64,000 nt of DNA. Origin: Bimastos eiseni (taxonomy: Eukaryota > Annelida > Clitellata > Crassiclitellata > Lumbricidae). The notes beneath the pieces are model-generated. The model did no database searches. It was not told where the DNA came from and saw only the letters and a program-made list of their open reading frames with translations. The stretch is from the NCBI GenBank assembly GCA_959347315.1, contig OY365814.1, positions 4,342,864 to 4,406,863 on the forward strand. Direction: 5' to 3'. Positions 12,723-23,823 of this stretch are shown piece after piece; the first letter of the stretch is position 1, and the number at the start of each line of letters is the position of its first letter. Position numbers and translations under genes: made by a program.

Positions 12723-12787
12723 AAAGATGTGATTCTGAAGCACTCCTAGTGGTCTGTTCCATTGGCGATGTGTGTTCGTGCTGCAGT

Positions 12788-13279
12788 TCAACAAAAGGTT
12801 TGAAAGCAATTTGAGACAATATTTTTAATATTTTTATAGGTACAATGCAAAATCTGTATTCTTCTGCCCAACACAAGGTTTCCAACACTGATCTTAGATA
12901 ATATATTAATTTGAACATCATCAAAAGCACCATAGTATGATTTATCCAAACTAACCTCAATGGATTTGTCATATGGTTGAACTAAATCGTCAGAGTCTAC
13001 ATCAACTGACCTGTCATCCACTGACATTGATATGATGCCCATGAAGTGAAACGTATTAGTGCCATCCAGTGTCACCAACTCATGATCAACATTGTCTGCC
13101 GACCACTGTGTGAAAATTACTTGATCCCACGATGGCAGATCATTTCCATCTGTCCTAGCGACCACAAATACTAACAAACCATGTTTGTATCTGCCCATCA
13201 AATAACATTTGATATATTTAATAATTAATAAATAATATAAAATTAGCAGATAGATCACGTGACACATGTTATGTGTCAC
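12788..13279 (-). CDS. TE-like protein fragment with ADNVDH-TLDG block
   Basis: The reverse-strand ORF encodes up to 163 residues. Its central part has the block SADNVDHELVTLDGTNTFHF followed by MGI, which I recall as a recurrent block in predicted proteins of many aquatic invertebrates that appear in high copy and are probably transposon-derived. That attribution is from memory. The first 30 or so residues overlap the AT-rich palindrome at 13,239-13,299 and are probably not original coding sequence, so the true 5' end is unknown. The 3' end stops without an obvious domain boundary. It is likely a truncated, unclassified TE gene rather than a host gene. Confidence 0.4.
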   Translation of the reverse strand: MTHNMCHVIYLLILYYLLIIKYIKCYLMGRYKHGLLVFVVARTDGNDLPSWDQVIFTQWSADNVDHELVTLDGTNTFHFMGIISMSVDDRSVDVDSDDLVQPYDKSIEVSLDKSYYGAFDDVQINILSKISVGNLVLGRRIQILHCTYKNIKNIVSNCFQTFC

Positions 13280-13299
13280 ATGATCTATCTGCTAATTTT
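13239..13299. repeat. near-perfect palindrome, 29-bp arms, 3-nt loop
   Basis: Arms AAAATTAGCAGATAGATC... and ...GATCTATCTGCTAATTTT pair over 29 positions with one mismatch (CACGTG against CACATG), around a GTT loop. It lies at the 5' side of the reverse-strand TE-like ORF. Confidence 0.9.
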
Positions 13300-13519
13300 C
13301 TAATTACTCAATGAACCTCAACAACAGTGTACACTGTACAATATATCAATGTGTGCCTCCATTGACTGAAGTAATTGCAACATATCCGTATTTAGTCCCT
13401 GACTACAATCTGTCTGTTTCGGATCATCCTGCCCGACTGAAGATTGATCAAGCGTTACTATAGTATGTGTGACACTGGGTGTGATACAACAACGGCATCA
13501 CCACAAGTTTTTAAACTTA

Positions 13520-13612
13520 CAAGCATCGGGTACGGGTAGGGTACGGGTACGCACTTTAAGGATTGGGTCGGGTACGGGTAGACTAAACACGGGTACGGGC
13601 ATACCCAGTTTT
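13520..13612. repeat. GGGTACGGGTA-rich subterminal-type repeat
   Basis: Short irregular copies of GGGTACGGGTA and GGGTCGGGTA. Related words recur at 14,520-14,570 and 15,090-15,115. This suggests ends of a DNA transposon spanning roughly 13.5-15.1 kb, but no clear terminal inverted repeat or target duplication was found. Confidence 0.4.
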
Positions 13613-13779
13613 ATCAGTGTTAACGTCAGGTTTTAGGGTTACGATGTCACCATTAAGTACACAGGTGAATCTTGCATTATCAAAAATGTTAAATACCTTT
13701 ATAGACAAACTGACACATTCGAAATTCAAGTACTATTTAACTACATGTAATGCTTTCCCTCCTCTTTGTAAATATGATA

Positions 13780-14400
13780 ATCGCTGGTTACCTCAGTCCT
13801 CTTTCTCAGTCCTATTCCTCTTCCTTCTCCTGCTACTCCTCCTGCTGATCCTCCTCTAACCTTTATCCTCCCTAACTTGTTTCTCCTCCTGCTCCTAATT
13901 TCTGCTCCTACTCCTCCACCTGCTCTTCTACAGCTCATTCTCTCCCTCTTAATCTTCCTCCTTTTCTTCCTCCATGTGCCCTCATCTTCATAATTCTCTT
14001 TATCTTCATTGCCCATCTTTTCCTTCTGCTTCCGCCCTTTGACTGCCTCTCCTCTTCCCTCCTCCTCATTCTTTCCCTACTCCTCACTCTTATCCTCTTC
14101 CTCCTCTACTCCTTAAGTTCCGAACTCCTCTTCTAACTATTCCTTACTTTCTTCCACCTCGTCTTCTTCCTCGTCTTCCTGCTCCTCTATTTCCACCTCC
14201 TATCTCCGATCTCCGATCTCCGCTTCTTCCTCCTGCTTCTCCTTCTGCTCTTGCCACTGTCTCTTCCTCCTCTCTTCCACTGAGCCCTCCTCCAGCTGCC
14301 GTCCTCATCCTCTTCCTCTTTTCTTTTCTCCTCCTTTAATTCCTCCTTCTTCTCCTGCCTTCGCCGCTGTCGCTACCTTCACGGCTTTTGTCTCTGATGC
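13780..14400. repeat. pyrimidine-rich CTC/CTT tract, about 620 bp
   Basis: The + strand is overwhelmingly C and T with irregular CTCCTCCTTCTTC words and no fixed period. The reverse-strand Arg/Lys/Glu-rich ORF over 13,741-14,016 is explained by this composition and is not called. Confidence 0.8.
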
Positions 14401-14574
14401 TGCTGTTGTTGTCACTGCTACTACGATGACAACAGCATAATGCTTAGTAGGTTGTGACCCTATTAGCCGGACACGCTGTGAGAGGGCATGCTAATGACGT
14501 CACAGGTACGGTATACCCGTGGGTACGGGTCGGGTAGGAATTTCGAGTAAGGTCGGATACGGATAACGGGTGTG

Positions 14575-14990
14575 CCGACAGTTAATCTCGCCACACATAA
14601 TCGCGCGACCCTTAAACAACGACAACGACAACGAATCTCGCGACACTTATTCGCGCTTATTAGAACTTGGTTCAACTGAGCTCGATTCTCTTATGCATAT
14701 TTATTCTAGGAGTTTAGTACGTAAATTGAATTAAATGCACTATAATTATCATTATTAAGAGAATATTCCCTATTCCATTGAAATCGCATTCTTATAATCA
14801 ATACGGCTTCTAATTAAACATAGCTATTCGTAAACACATAAATTAATAATGGTGCAAACTAGTTGTGATTTGAGATTAAGTGTCGCGCTATTATATAGGC
14901 TAAGTCGCGAGATTAAGTGAAGTTGAGATTAAGTGTCGTTGTTTAAGTGTCGCGTGATTAAGTGTCGCGCGATTAAATGTAACGTAACCC
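14575..14990. mobile_element. MITE-like inverted-repeat element with TCGCGCGAC motifs
   Basis: The left flank 14,580-14,665 contains AATCGCGCGACCCTTAAACA then ACGACAACGAC and TCTCGCGACACTTATT. The reverse complement of 14,868-14,985 contains AATCGCGCGACACTTAAT, CACGCGACACTTAAACA and ACGACACTTAAT in the same order. The arms are imperfect and of different length; the core of about 200 bp is AT-rich and non-coding. Target duplication not identified. Confidence 0.55.
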
Positions 14991-15153
14991 GGGTAACGTT
15001 CCTGTGTTATTGTCAGAAGATGACTTTCACTTAAATGGTTGTCGATCCACGTTAATTCGTTAATTCGTTAAAGCCTATATTAGGGCCTACGTGTACGGGT
15101 CAGGTAGTAATATCTCTACCCGCAGACATCAACAGGGAGCGCCTACGAGTAGA

Positions 15154-15190
15154 CTTCTAAGGGGTGCTATAATATAGTACCCCTTAGAAG
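15154..15190. repeat. perfect 12-bp-arm hairpin
   Basis: CTTCTAAGGGGT pairs exactly with ACCCCTTAGAAG; the intervening bases also pair in part (CTATA with TATAG). Confidence 0.85.
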
Positions 15191-18100
15191 TTATATTATA
15201 AGTATAACTCAGTCATCGAATACTTTTCTGGATGTAAAATTATACTGAAAACGCGAAATACGATTAAAATCGCGCATTAGGCCAGTTTTTTTAAATTGTT
15301 TTTTATTTATTATGATTTATTAGTTCCAATCTAACGGTTCGATAAGCTGTGCCGTGTTGATAAGTGCTACCTGATGACCGTCACGTGTTCTTCGAATAAA
15401 GCTAAATGAAGGGTTCTGCAGCGAGGAGAAATGCATTGCGTAAAAGTAAGATACAGTTACCTCGATGTTAGTAGCATAAACACAATCCAGAGATATTCAC
15501 AGCGCTGAGAAGAAGAATTCAACTGGTGGGCCTGGTGGCATCTCCGGCTCATGACGCGAATGAAAACGTTTGACAGCATGACTGTGGGTAGACTGTAGGG
15601 CCTACTACAGTTTCAGTTTGATTTAAGAGGAGTTCTACCTGATAGCTTTGAGCAAGAACGCAAGATTAAAACGAATTGCAATTATGGTTATAGCAACTCT
15701 GGATATAACACACGCACACCTAGATATGGTTCGCGCTTGTGTTTGTTCTTGTGGCTTATGTTTTTGCTTTTTTCAACGTCATTTTAAACAGCAGCTCGTA
15801 TTGGAATGAGACATCATAATATTATGGGTCTTTAAAACACATGACATTAATCCAAATATTGCTGCTGCACTTGAAGTAAAATACAAATCTGCTCCACATA
15901 CTGTTTATGGTTTGTCTAGCTCGATTGCCGCTTTACCACAGTGAACTCCATTAATTAACATTATTAATTGTATAACTTGTCCAGATTCTTGAACATTGCA
16001 TAATTTTGTGAACTGACCTAGAATTACTCATCAAAATTGACTCAACACTGTTGTCTATATCCTGAAGGCGAATCTTTAACTCGCCAATATATTAGTGCAT
16101 AGCCGCCGATGCATCACAAGCAGACCATGGCGGCTTATTATAAACTGAGCAGAAAGTCACTAACCGGCATTTCTGATTTTGTGTCATGCATAAAGTTCAT
16201 ATTCGCACCAATCGTCTCAGCCCTTGAAATTAATTCGAGTTTGACAAGTTTTGAGATGTACACATACTTGTTCCTGGAACGCATGATGATACCGAAGCAG
16301 GGTCCAATTGGATGTGAGATGAACTTCCCGTAGCAGAAAAAACCGACGAATAAGCGCTACAGCAAGAATAAATAGTGCGGTTTACTGCTTTATAGTTTGT
16401 GGCAAAGTGACCTATTGAATAAAACAAAAAGTAAGTTAAAAAATATAGGAAGGGTGTCCCTACATTGACAATCATCTATGTAGCACGTCTATGCGCTTCA
16501 AACTTAACCCACGCGAATTCAATCTAATCTGGTTTATTCGGTCCGTTAAGCTTCTGCTGTGACTGAACTCTCACTCTGCACATCCTCCTCTCAACTCTCT
16601 ACAACTTCGACTGTTCAGGATCCATCATCCATCGTCGACTCAACACATTCCCTTAAATCACAAATTACTGCCACTTCCAGTACGTGTTTGTTTAGTCTCA
16701 GGAAAATCCGACAGCTTCACTCTATTCGTCAGTGATCATGAAAATGAAAGCGAAACATCATGAGTGAATGTGTCGAGTCGACAATTTCTTCAAGATCCTG
16801 ATTGCATTTGATGCATTGTAAAGAAGAGCTTAAAATAAACAATAATTATGTGGAAATTAGAGTATATGCAAAATCTCTATGAACAATGGGAAACCCTGAA
16901 GGGACGCTAGTTACTGTAGGGCCCCGTGGTGTTTCTTAACATCGCTTAAAACATTGATACACTCACTGTCTTTTTCTAATACGACTTGATGACTAGGACC
17001 TACAACTTGGTACTTTATGGTGTAGCTGAATGCACGCTGCACAGTCTGATGCATATGCGATGTGGCCAAGATGGCAAGATGACGTAGGACCTAAACAGCG
17101 TCTAGGTTTTGATCAACTTTCACATGATGACTCTATCGATAAGTTTGGTTCCTATTCATTTCTAGCTTGACTTTGTAAATGTTCACGGAATGCGTTTTCT
17201 CATTAGTTATTTTCGGGTGGAACCCTATTCAGGACGCTATTGAGGTCATTCGCAGACTCTTCTATTGTGAGTGATTTCAAGCTACTGTTAAAGTTGAATG
17301 GCAAAGAAGTCTTTCGAACTGGTCGATATAGGCTGCCACGATGAGCAATGCCGTTTTCCACAGAATCAAAGAGAGTTGCAGTGGCTAAAAAATACTAAAC
17401 TATGAGTGATGTTAGATTGCTATGCATGAAAATAACATGAAACGATCAGTTTGGTTGTCTTGAATTACACGTATGTTACCTAACAATTGGCAACGCGCCA
17501 GAATATCTTTTCAGTAAGAATCCAGTTACCTAAACTCATTTGAGCAGAAGCGAGGGATGTTAACAACTACAATGATCACAAGATGTTGCGTGTCATCTGT
17601 CTACATTACTATAGCTCTCTAAATGACATAGACTTTTATTTCAACTTAACCGAACTTCTTTTCTGCCACTCTTCAGTGCGGATCTGATTCGTCGTTAGAT
17701 GCCGGCTTTTTACAGACAGTTGATAGGGTCCGTGGTCGGTACACTGAGAGCATAGAGTAGCCTACTTGACTTTCGCTCAAAAGGCCATCCGACCAATTCT
17801 CTGTTTATTTCCTCAGATTGTGAAAGTCTTCTGAACCAATGAAGCATTTGATACGTTACATATATATTATGTTATGGTTAGCTGCTATGACAAAAGTATA
17901 GAATGCAAACGGTCAATCACAGCAAGAAATTCGACATAGGTGACAGATGCATTGGCTAAACTAGCTATTAAGAGTAGGCCTATAATGTACTTCATACCCA
18001 GCAACCAGGAGCTTAAAGCTTATAGGCCTAATTGTAATTGTGATTATACTATTTGCTGAGTACATACAATTAGTGAAAATATTGTTATATCTAGCTGGTA

Positions 18101-18770
18101 GTTAGTCTGTAAAGCCTGCTTTTAGGCCGTTTGGACTGCGCGTCATGTTGTAGGCCTACAAGGATTAATTTACACGAGTGACCTGAATAGGACGCTCAAC
18201 CTCCGCTATTGGCGCTGCTGCTTGCTATTGGCCTAAAATCTTAATTGTCTCAGTCGGATGCATGTGGCCAACCGGATGCATAGTTTTTAGGAGGGTAGTA
18301 AGACTTGCAGCGGGAGAGTCGATATCTGACTTTCTACAGAGGGTCGTTTCTCGCGAAACAGATACAGAAGCTCGTTAGACTCCTGCTTCACGGATTCTAA
18401 TGAAAGCGCAAACGGTGTCATTACTCGGTGTCGATGATTATTGTTGACAATGAATTGACGTTTGGCTGTTACAAAGTTTCGGCTGAAAAATTATAAGAAA
18501 GGGTTTATTTTCTTAAACGCAGGAAGGTTACAATTCCAGCCTCTCGTTTGCCTGTACGAATATAGAAAACGCCCTTCAACTGGCGCAGTAAGTAGGCCAA
18601 CGGATGTTGGCCATAAATGTATCGTCTATACTGCATAATGTCTCAGCATGACCTAATATTCAAGCGAACTAAGTAGATCCAGTTTGATTTATACGTCATA
18701 GTTGTGCTATTTTGTAGTTTAAGCATAATGTTTGATTAGAATATCGATATATTCATATTAACCTATGATT
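15191..18770. other. 3.6 kb without a recognised gene
   Basis: Scattered short ORFs only. A reverse-strand stretch at about 16,150-16,330 has an acceptor-like TTCTTGCTGTAG and open frames, but its translation matched nothing I know. Several TAGGCCTA octamers occur at 17.9-18.2 kb. No array or transposon ends found. Confidence 0.4.
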
Positions 18771-18925
18771 ATGTGATGATGATGATGATGATGACGATGA
18801 CAATGACGATGATAATCAACCAGTTAATCGCGTTGTCACCTGCTTAGACGACGACGGCGACGAGGACGACGACGACGACGGCGACAGCGATGGCGATGGT
18901 GATGAAGATAGAAGAAGAAGATGTT
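18771..18925. repeat. GAT/GAC trinucleotide microsatellite
   Basis: Two blocks, GATGATGATGACGATGAC and GACGACGACGGCGACAGC, with the words CAGTTAATCGCGTTGTCACC between them; nearly the same words (CAATTAATCGCGTTGTCATC) reappear at 19,179-19,198. Confidence 0.85.
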
Positions 18926-19321
18926 GAGTGATCAGCTCGAAGGCACCTCTATTGGCTAATATGACACCTGAAGGGACGAGATGAGTTAGGTTATAAGGTT
19001 ATCACCCAGTGTCTTCCTGAGTAGGCGTATGTTTACTGAACGATCAATCATGTCCAGCGTTGCTACACTGTGACTTAAGGCAGATCAGAGCCTCCTACCC
19101 TCGGGTCACTAAGCAACGGATACTCTATAGACCAGCTAATTAATTGTGGCGTTTAGTCAAAAAGGTGCGGTTGATTAACCAATTAATCGCGTTGTCATCT
19201 GATTCCGTCAATCAGAGTGAATGGAGCAGATCTCCAGAAATAGTGAGATGCATGAGATCAGTTTGACGGTCGAATCGCTTATTCGGTGGAAGTTGTGCAC
19301 TCTACTCGGTGTATTTATAAA

Positions 19322-19432
19322 GATGTGCGATAAGAGATCAAGAGAGCAAGAGAGAGAGAGAGAACAAGACAGAGACAGAGACAGAGACAGAGACAGAGAC
19401 AGACAGAGAAAAAAGAGACAGAGACAGAGAGA
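19322..19432. repeat. GAGA/GACAGA microsatellite
   Basis: Purine-rich simple repeat that creates Arg/Glu/Asp ORFs in the + strand and Ser/Leu ORFs in the - strand; these are artefacts. Confidence 0.9.
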
Positions 19433-19894
19433 ATATCGCGTCAACGTGTTATATACATGTAAGTTATGTTCAGATCTTCTGCGTTGCTCTGATGTTAAAA
19501 TGTCTTAGCAGTTAGTAAAGATTGTAATTGAACGGTTAAGTTTCAGACGAAAGCAACCGTCGATCATTCATTCCCTGTTAAATGTCTATTGAATAGATAG
19601 CCATCACGTAATCGCCTATTTTGAAATATTTACCTTTTAGGAGAGAAGATGACTACTTCAGATGCAATGAGAACAGTAAGACTGAAACATCCTGTTTACT
19701 AAACTTAATTGTATTAATACTGAGATTGTCCAGACATCTCATAGACGATGGAGTTTATTGTTTCCAAATTTGCCCGAGGAATTATTCCTCATTTCCGTTT
19801 ATACATTTGTGAATATTAAATTTAAAAAAGTATTTTCTTGGTCTTTACATGATTGAAAAGCTACGTTCGGTCGAGCTTATGATCTACCGACAAC

Positions 19895-20324
19895 CAGAGT
19901 TGTCAACGGATCCAATTTTTATGACCCAACTTAACCCGACCAATCGAAAATGGACCCGACCCGACCCGACTTCTGAAGCCAAATATCTTATCCGTACCAA
20001 CCCGACCCATGACGTGCATGACCCGACACAATCCAACCATACCCAACCCGCCTTCGGTTGTTTTCTGCTGTTCTTTCCTCATTCAAGTGCCTTGAGGTCT
20101 CTTGCCAATGAGCGCATGCACAGAAGATGTAAATCGAAAAGAATCATAATAATGGACAGAGTTGAAAATTAAGCATTGAAAAAATTGGTGGGTCGAAATG
20201 GGTCCGGGATTGGGGCCCGACGCAATCCGACCCACCAGGATCTCGACTCGACCGGAGCGCCTATTTTACAGATATTCGTCACCCAACCTGACCCGACCTG
20301 ACCCGACCCGACCCGACAACTCTG
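19895..20324. mobile_element. non-autonomous hAT-like element, 430 bp
   Basis: The ends are exact 10-bp inverted repeats, CAGAGTTGTC at 19,895-19,904 and GACAACTCTG at 20,315-20,324. Flanking octamers CCGACAAC and CGGACAGC match at 6 of 8 positions, consistent with an aged 8-bp target duplication as made by hAT transposases. Both subterminal regions are packed with ACCCGACCCGAC words (left 19,920-20,060, right 20,280-20,315). There is no transposase; the Pro/Thr/Asp ORFs through it are repeat translations. Confidence 0.75.
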
Positions 20325-20731
20325 CGGACAGCAAAGGCTTGCACCACCTGTATGTAGTCAGTTCATTAAATCTCAGCGGAGACCAAATTGTGTGAATCCG
20401 TCACTGATGACTAATCATTGTATTAATTACCGATAAAATGTTTGCTGTATGATTGCGTATTAAGGCAAGTATAAAGAGCGTCTCTGGTATGTCTTTTCTT
20501 GAAGTAGCGCTATATGCATTTCGTAATTGCAATCGCCATTATGAAACCTTGTGTTAAAAAGATAATGTTATAAAGTCATCAAATTATTACCACCATCCAC
20601 ATTAACCATTAAATTTAAGTGTTGTATTACTCACTCGTTAATTTCTGCATCAATGCTCTGAACCAGTATTTATTAAAACCACTGCGTCATGTACATGTAA
20701 CTGTAGTACTGATTTGTTTTCTTCCGAGCAG
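20325..20731. other. probable intronic sequence upstream of the CARD exon
   Basis: AT-rich, no repeat or gene recognised, ending in the acceptor TTTCTTCCGAGCAG. Confidence 0.4.
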
Positions 20732-20969
20732 TACATAGATTTTTTGGAGGAACATATGGATCCAGATTTTGGACTTCTGGATATAACACGTGCCAGTGGA
20801 ATCATTGGTAAAAGAGAAATTGATGATGTTACGAGCGAGAATAATTCATGGAAAAGAAACTCAAAACTCTTGAATTATATTTTGGCCAAAGAACAAAGTG
20901 ATGCTTTGATTGCGGCTTTACGTGATTCAGATCAGAATCACATCGCAAACTATTTGACAGCGAATGGAA
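20732..20969 (+). CDS. CARD-domain exon (gene otherwise not found)
   Basis: An exon of 238 nt bounded by a pyrimidine-rich acceptor (TTTTCTTCCGAGCAG) and a good donor (GGAA|GTAAGA), entering in phase 0 and leaving in phase 1. It encodes about 79 residues with the spacing of a CARD six-helix bundle: YIDFLEEHMDPDFGLLD opening, a GIIGKREIDDV helix, RNSKLLNYILAK, then ALIAALRDSDQNHIANYL. CARDs are adaptor domains that pair with other CARDs in apoptosis and innate immune signalling. The partner exons were not identified within several kb on either side, so it may belong to a long-intron gene or be an orphaned exon. No frameshift or stop is present. Confidence 0.8.
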
Positions 20970-21107
20970 GTAAGAACTGCATTCAATACAAAGAATGTAT
21001 TACGTGTTCAAGTGTATTATTTTCTTGTATGTTAAAGCTTGTCTTGTAACCGATGGAGTGAGAACAATGAACAGGTCCCAGGTGGATAGGATAGTCAGTT
21101 GCATGAG

Positions 21108-21132
21108 TATATATATATATATATATTATATA

Positions 21133-21168
<36 letters not shown>
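21108..21168. repeat. AT dinucleotide microsatellite
   Basis: Uninterrupted or nearly uninterrupted TA repeats. Confidence 0.95.
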
Positions 21169-21173
<5 letters not shown>

Positions 21174-21401
21174 AAGGAGGGCAACAGACAGCCGAAATGA
21201 TGACAAGAAAGGACGCATTAAATGTTACACTCTGGATTCATGATAGCCTAAGTAACAAAGCTATGAAGTCACGCTGAAAACCCGCGTATAAAATTACTTG
21301 ACAGTCTTACTCTGATGGAAGACATGCCGGACGTCTGTCAACCCTTAGGTCGTAGGCAGATTTTCATTTCCTCTACCACCGGTCTTACGGGTCGATATAT
21401 A

Positions 21402-22581
21402 CAGGGTGCGCCATTACAAAGCAACTTCCTCAGATGTTTTGCTAATATTTCGGCCAAAAGTAGAGATTGGTAAATGAAATTTCACGCACGCAAAATTTCC
21501 TCATAAATGCATAAAATGGCCAAATTTGAATTAAATATTTTGTACAGAGCAAATGTTATTTCACTTTAAATGAGTCCAACCGCGGTTTTGATGATCAAAA
21601 ACATTCAACGCAGTAAAAAAAGTGACAAAAGCGAGTTTATGAAGTCACTTCTCAAGTTATTGTTGTAAAGTAAACTTCAGAATTATCGTTATTATTCAGA
21701 AGAGAATTGGGGAACTAGCATATAGGCCTGTAGACATCACTTTGACGTCTTTTAGCGAGCAGTCGATAAACATTGGTATATAAGCATAGTTTTCCGTCGT
21801 GTTATTGGGCTGATTATCATCACCAAAGACTTTGAACGCTTCTCAGCACTGCTATTCCGGCTGAATGTTCAGGAGGCGAAGCGTGCGTTCCTCACGGATG
21901 AGAAGAACTTCTACCTCAATTCACCAATCAGCAACCATAACATTCGTGTTTGGTCCAGCGGCAAGAAATTCAATGTAAAACCTGGTCGACTGATTGTTAA
22001 ACACAAGAAGTTCGCTACGCACATTATGGTATCGGCTGATGTTAGTTTTCTTGGCAAAAGTCGACTTCATTTTGTTGATGAGAAAGCGAAAGAGGATGTT
22101 GTGTATTACGTTGGCAGCTGCTTCCACAATTAATATCCAAGCTTATGCTGCCAGCTGGATTCATCTTTCAGCAAGACGAGGCACCAGCGCATACTGGTCA
22201 CCTCAAGCAAGATTGGCTAAAGGCCAATTGCCCTGGTTTCATTTAGAAGGACCAATGGTCCCTAGCTCACCGTACTTGAATCCCTTGGATTATCACGTGT
22301 GGGAAGCCATGCTCGAGAATAAACACAATCAGCTACTAAAGCCAAAAACGTTGAGAAAGTTGAAGTGACTTTGAAAATCGTTTTTGATACTTTTCCTGCG
22401 TTGAATGTTTTTGACCGTCAATAAACCGCACCTGGACTCATTGAAAGTGATATAACTTTTGATCCGTTTGAAATATTTCAGTAAATTTCGGCCGTTATAG
22501 GAAATTTCATTTACTAATTTCTACTTTTGGCCGAAATATTAACAAAACACTTGAGGGGTTACTTTTCAGAATGGCATTCTG
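21402..22581 (+). mobile_element. Tc1/mariner-type element, 1,180 bp, transposase broken
   Basis: Flanked by TA on both sides (21,400-21,401 and 22,582-22,583). The ends are inverted: CAGGGTGCGCCATTACAAAG on the left against CAGAATGCCATTCTGAAAAG on the reverse of the right, followed by a closely matching interior block containing ATATTTCGGCCAAAAGTAGA. The interior retains the catalytic half of a DDD transposase on the + strand: FLTDEKNFYLN near 21,890, MVSADVSFLGKSRLHFV near 22,030, FQQDEAPAHTGH near 22,167 and NPLDYHVW near 22,280, giving roughly DD37D spacing. Frameshifts separate these blocks, the block before NPLD reads SPYL where PDL is usual, and the N-terminal DNA-binding half is missing. 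Non-functional. Confidence 0.85.
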
Positions 22582-22583
22582 TA

Positions 22584-23240
22584 GGTCGGTACCTCTGATA
22601 CATACATCGGCGAAGGGAGTATTGTTCTGTCCAGATAACTACAGTGGGGGAAATGTATACTCAGGATTCTCGTCCGCCTACCTAAACCGGTGCAAAGGTA
22701 GGGAAACCTCCTAGTTAGTTACACAGGACATGTAGCGCCACTGGAAATCTCTGGCCATTCGAATACTGGAGGTGATTGTAACTCAAAATACCATTGCTCA
22801 TTCAATGAAGAGACAATTTTGTTTCGATGCGAGTCGGGCTGAGAATAGGCCCCAGTCAATAAACTAGGGCAGTGCATAATTATGTTCTGGCAATAGGCTC
22901 ATCCAAGCCCGCCTGTCGGTCAAACCAATCCAACCGCTGAAGGGTAGTGCACCGACTGGCAACCTCTGTGCATTCTGGGGATGGTCTTACATGTCCTAAT
23001 TTTTCGGACGTATGTCCCTTTCGTCGCGGATTTTCATTTTTCATACGGGTCGATATTGTGACCTACACTATTTTTTTTCTGATATAGGCATCTGTGACGG
23101 GAGTGTTGCTCTCTTTAGCTACCTACAGACTTATCCCACTCTGTTGGATAAGTCCAGAGGTCGTATCATAGACGCCGGAACAAACGGATATCTGACTGAA
23201 ATTGGACGAAGGATGGCGTCTCTAATAATTAATTATAGTC
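22584..23240. repeat. diverged local duplication around the mariner insertion site
   Basis: Sequence on both sides of the mariner (21,330-21,400 and 22,590-22,640) has a diverged counterpart at 22,985-23,110, sharing CGGGTCGATAT, CTGATA and GGGAGT-TTG blocks. So the mariner landed in one of two related segments. Product unknown. Confidence 0.45.
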
Positions 23241-23329
23241 ACCATCGGTGTAGACACTTCAGTTGAGCAGCAGACAATACAAACTTTGATCAATTGGATT
23301 TCTGCGAATGTGTACAGGTCAACAGGGCT

Positions 23330-23757
23330 TTGTGTATTTGTATATGTATTTGTATGTGTATTTGTATGTGTATTTGTATGTGTAATTGTATGTGTATTTG
23401 TATATGTGTATTTGTATGTGTAATTGTATGTGTATTTGTATATGTGTATTTGTATGTGTATTTGTATGTGTATTTGTATGTGTAATTGTATGTGTATTTG
23501 TATATGTGTATTTGTATGTGTAATTGTATGTGTATTTGTATATGTGTATTTGTATGTGTATTTGTATGTGTAATTGTATGTGTATTTGTATATGTGTATT
23601 TGTATGTGTAATTGTATGTGTATTTGTATATGTGTATTTGTATGTGTATTTGTATGTGTATTTGTATGTGTATTTGTATATGTGTATTTGTATGTGTCTT
23701 TGTATGTGTATTTGTATGTGTATTTGTATGTATATTTGTATGTGTATTTGTATGTAA
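23330..23757. repeat. 12-bp array TATTTGTATGTG with longer-period variants
   Basis: Units TGTGTATTTGTA alternate with TGTGTAATTGTA and TATGTGTATTTG variants, producing a higher-order pattern of about 38-50 bp. The Tyr-Thr and Cys-Val ORFs on either strand are translations of this array. Confidence 0.95.
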
Positions 23758-23823
23758 ATATTATTATAAAATTCATTACTATCAACATCTGTTTGACCTT
23801 CTTATGTGCGTAGGTCAACAAGG

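Noticed and set aside
16109..16475. Opposed short ORFs as a possible gene
   Set aside because: No domain recognised and splice sites not convincing; left in the region note.
19860..20395. Pro-Thr-Arg-Asp-rich ORFs
   Set aside because: Subterminal ACCCGACCCGAC words of the hAT-like MITE.
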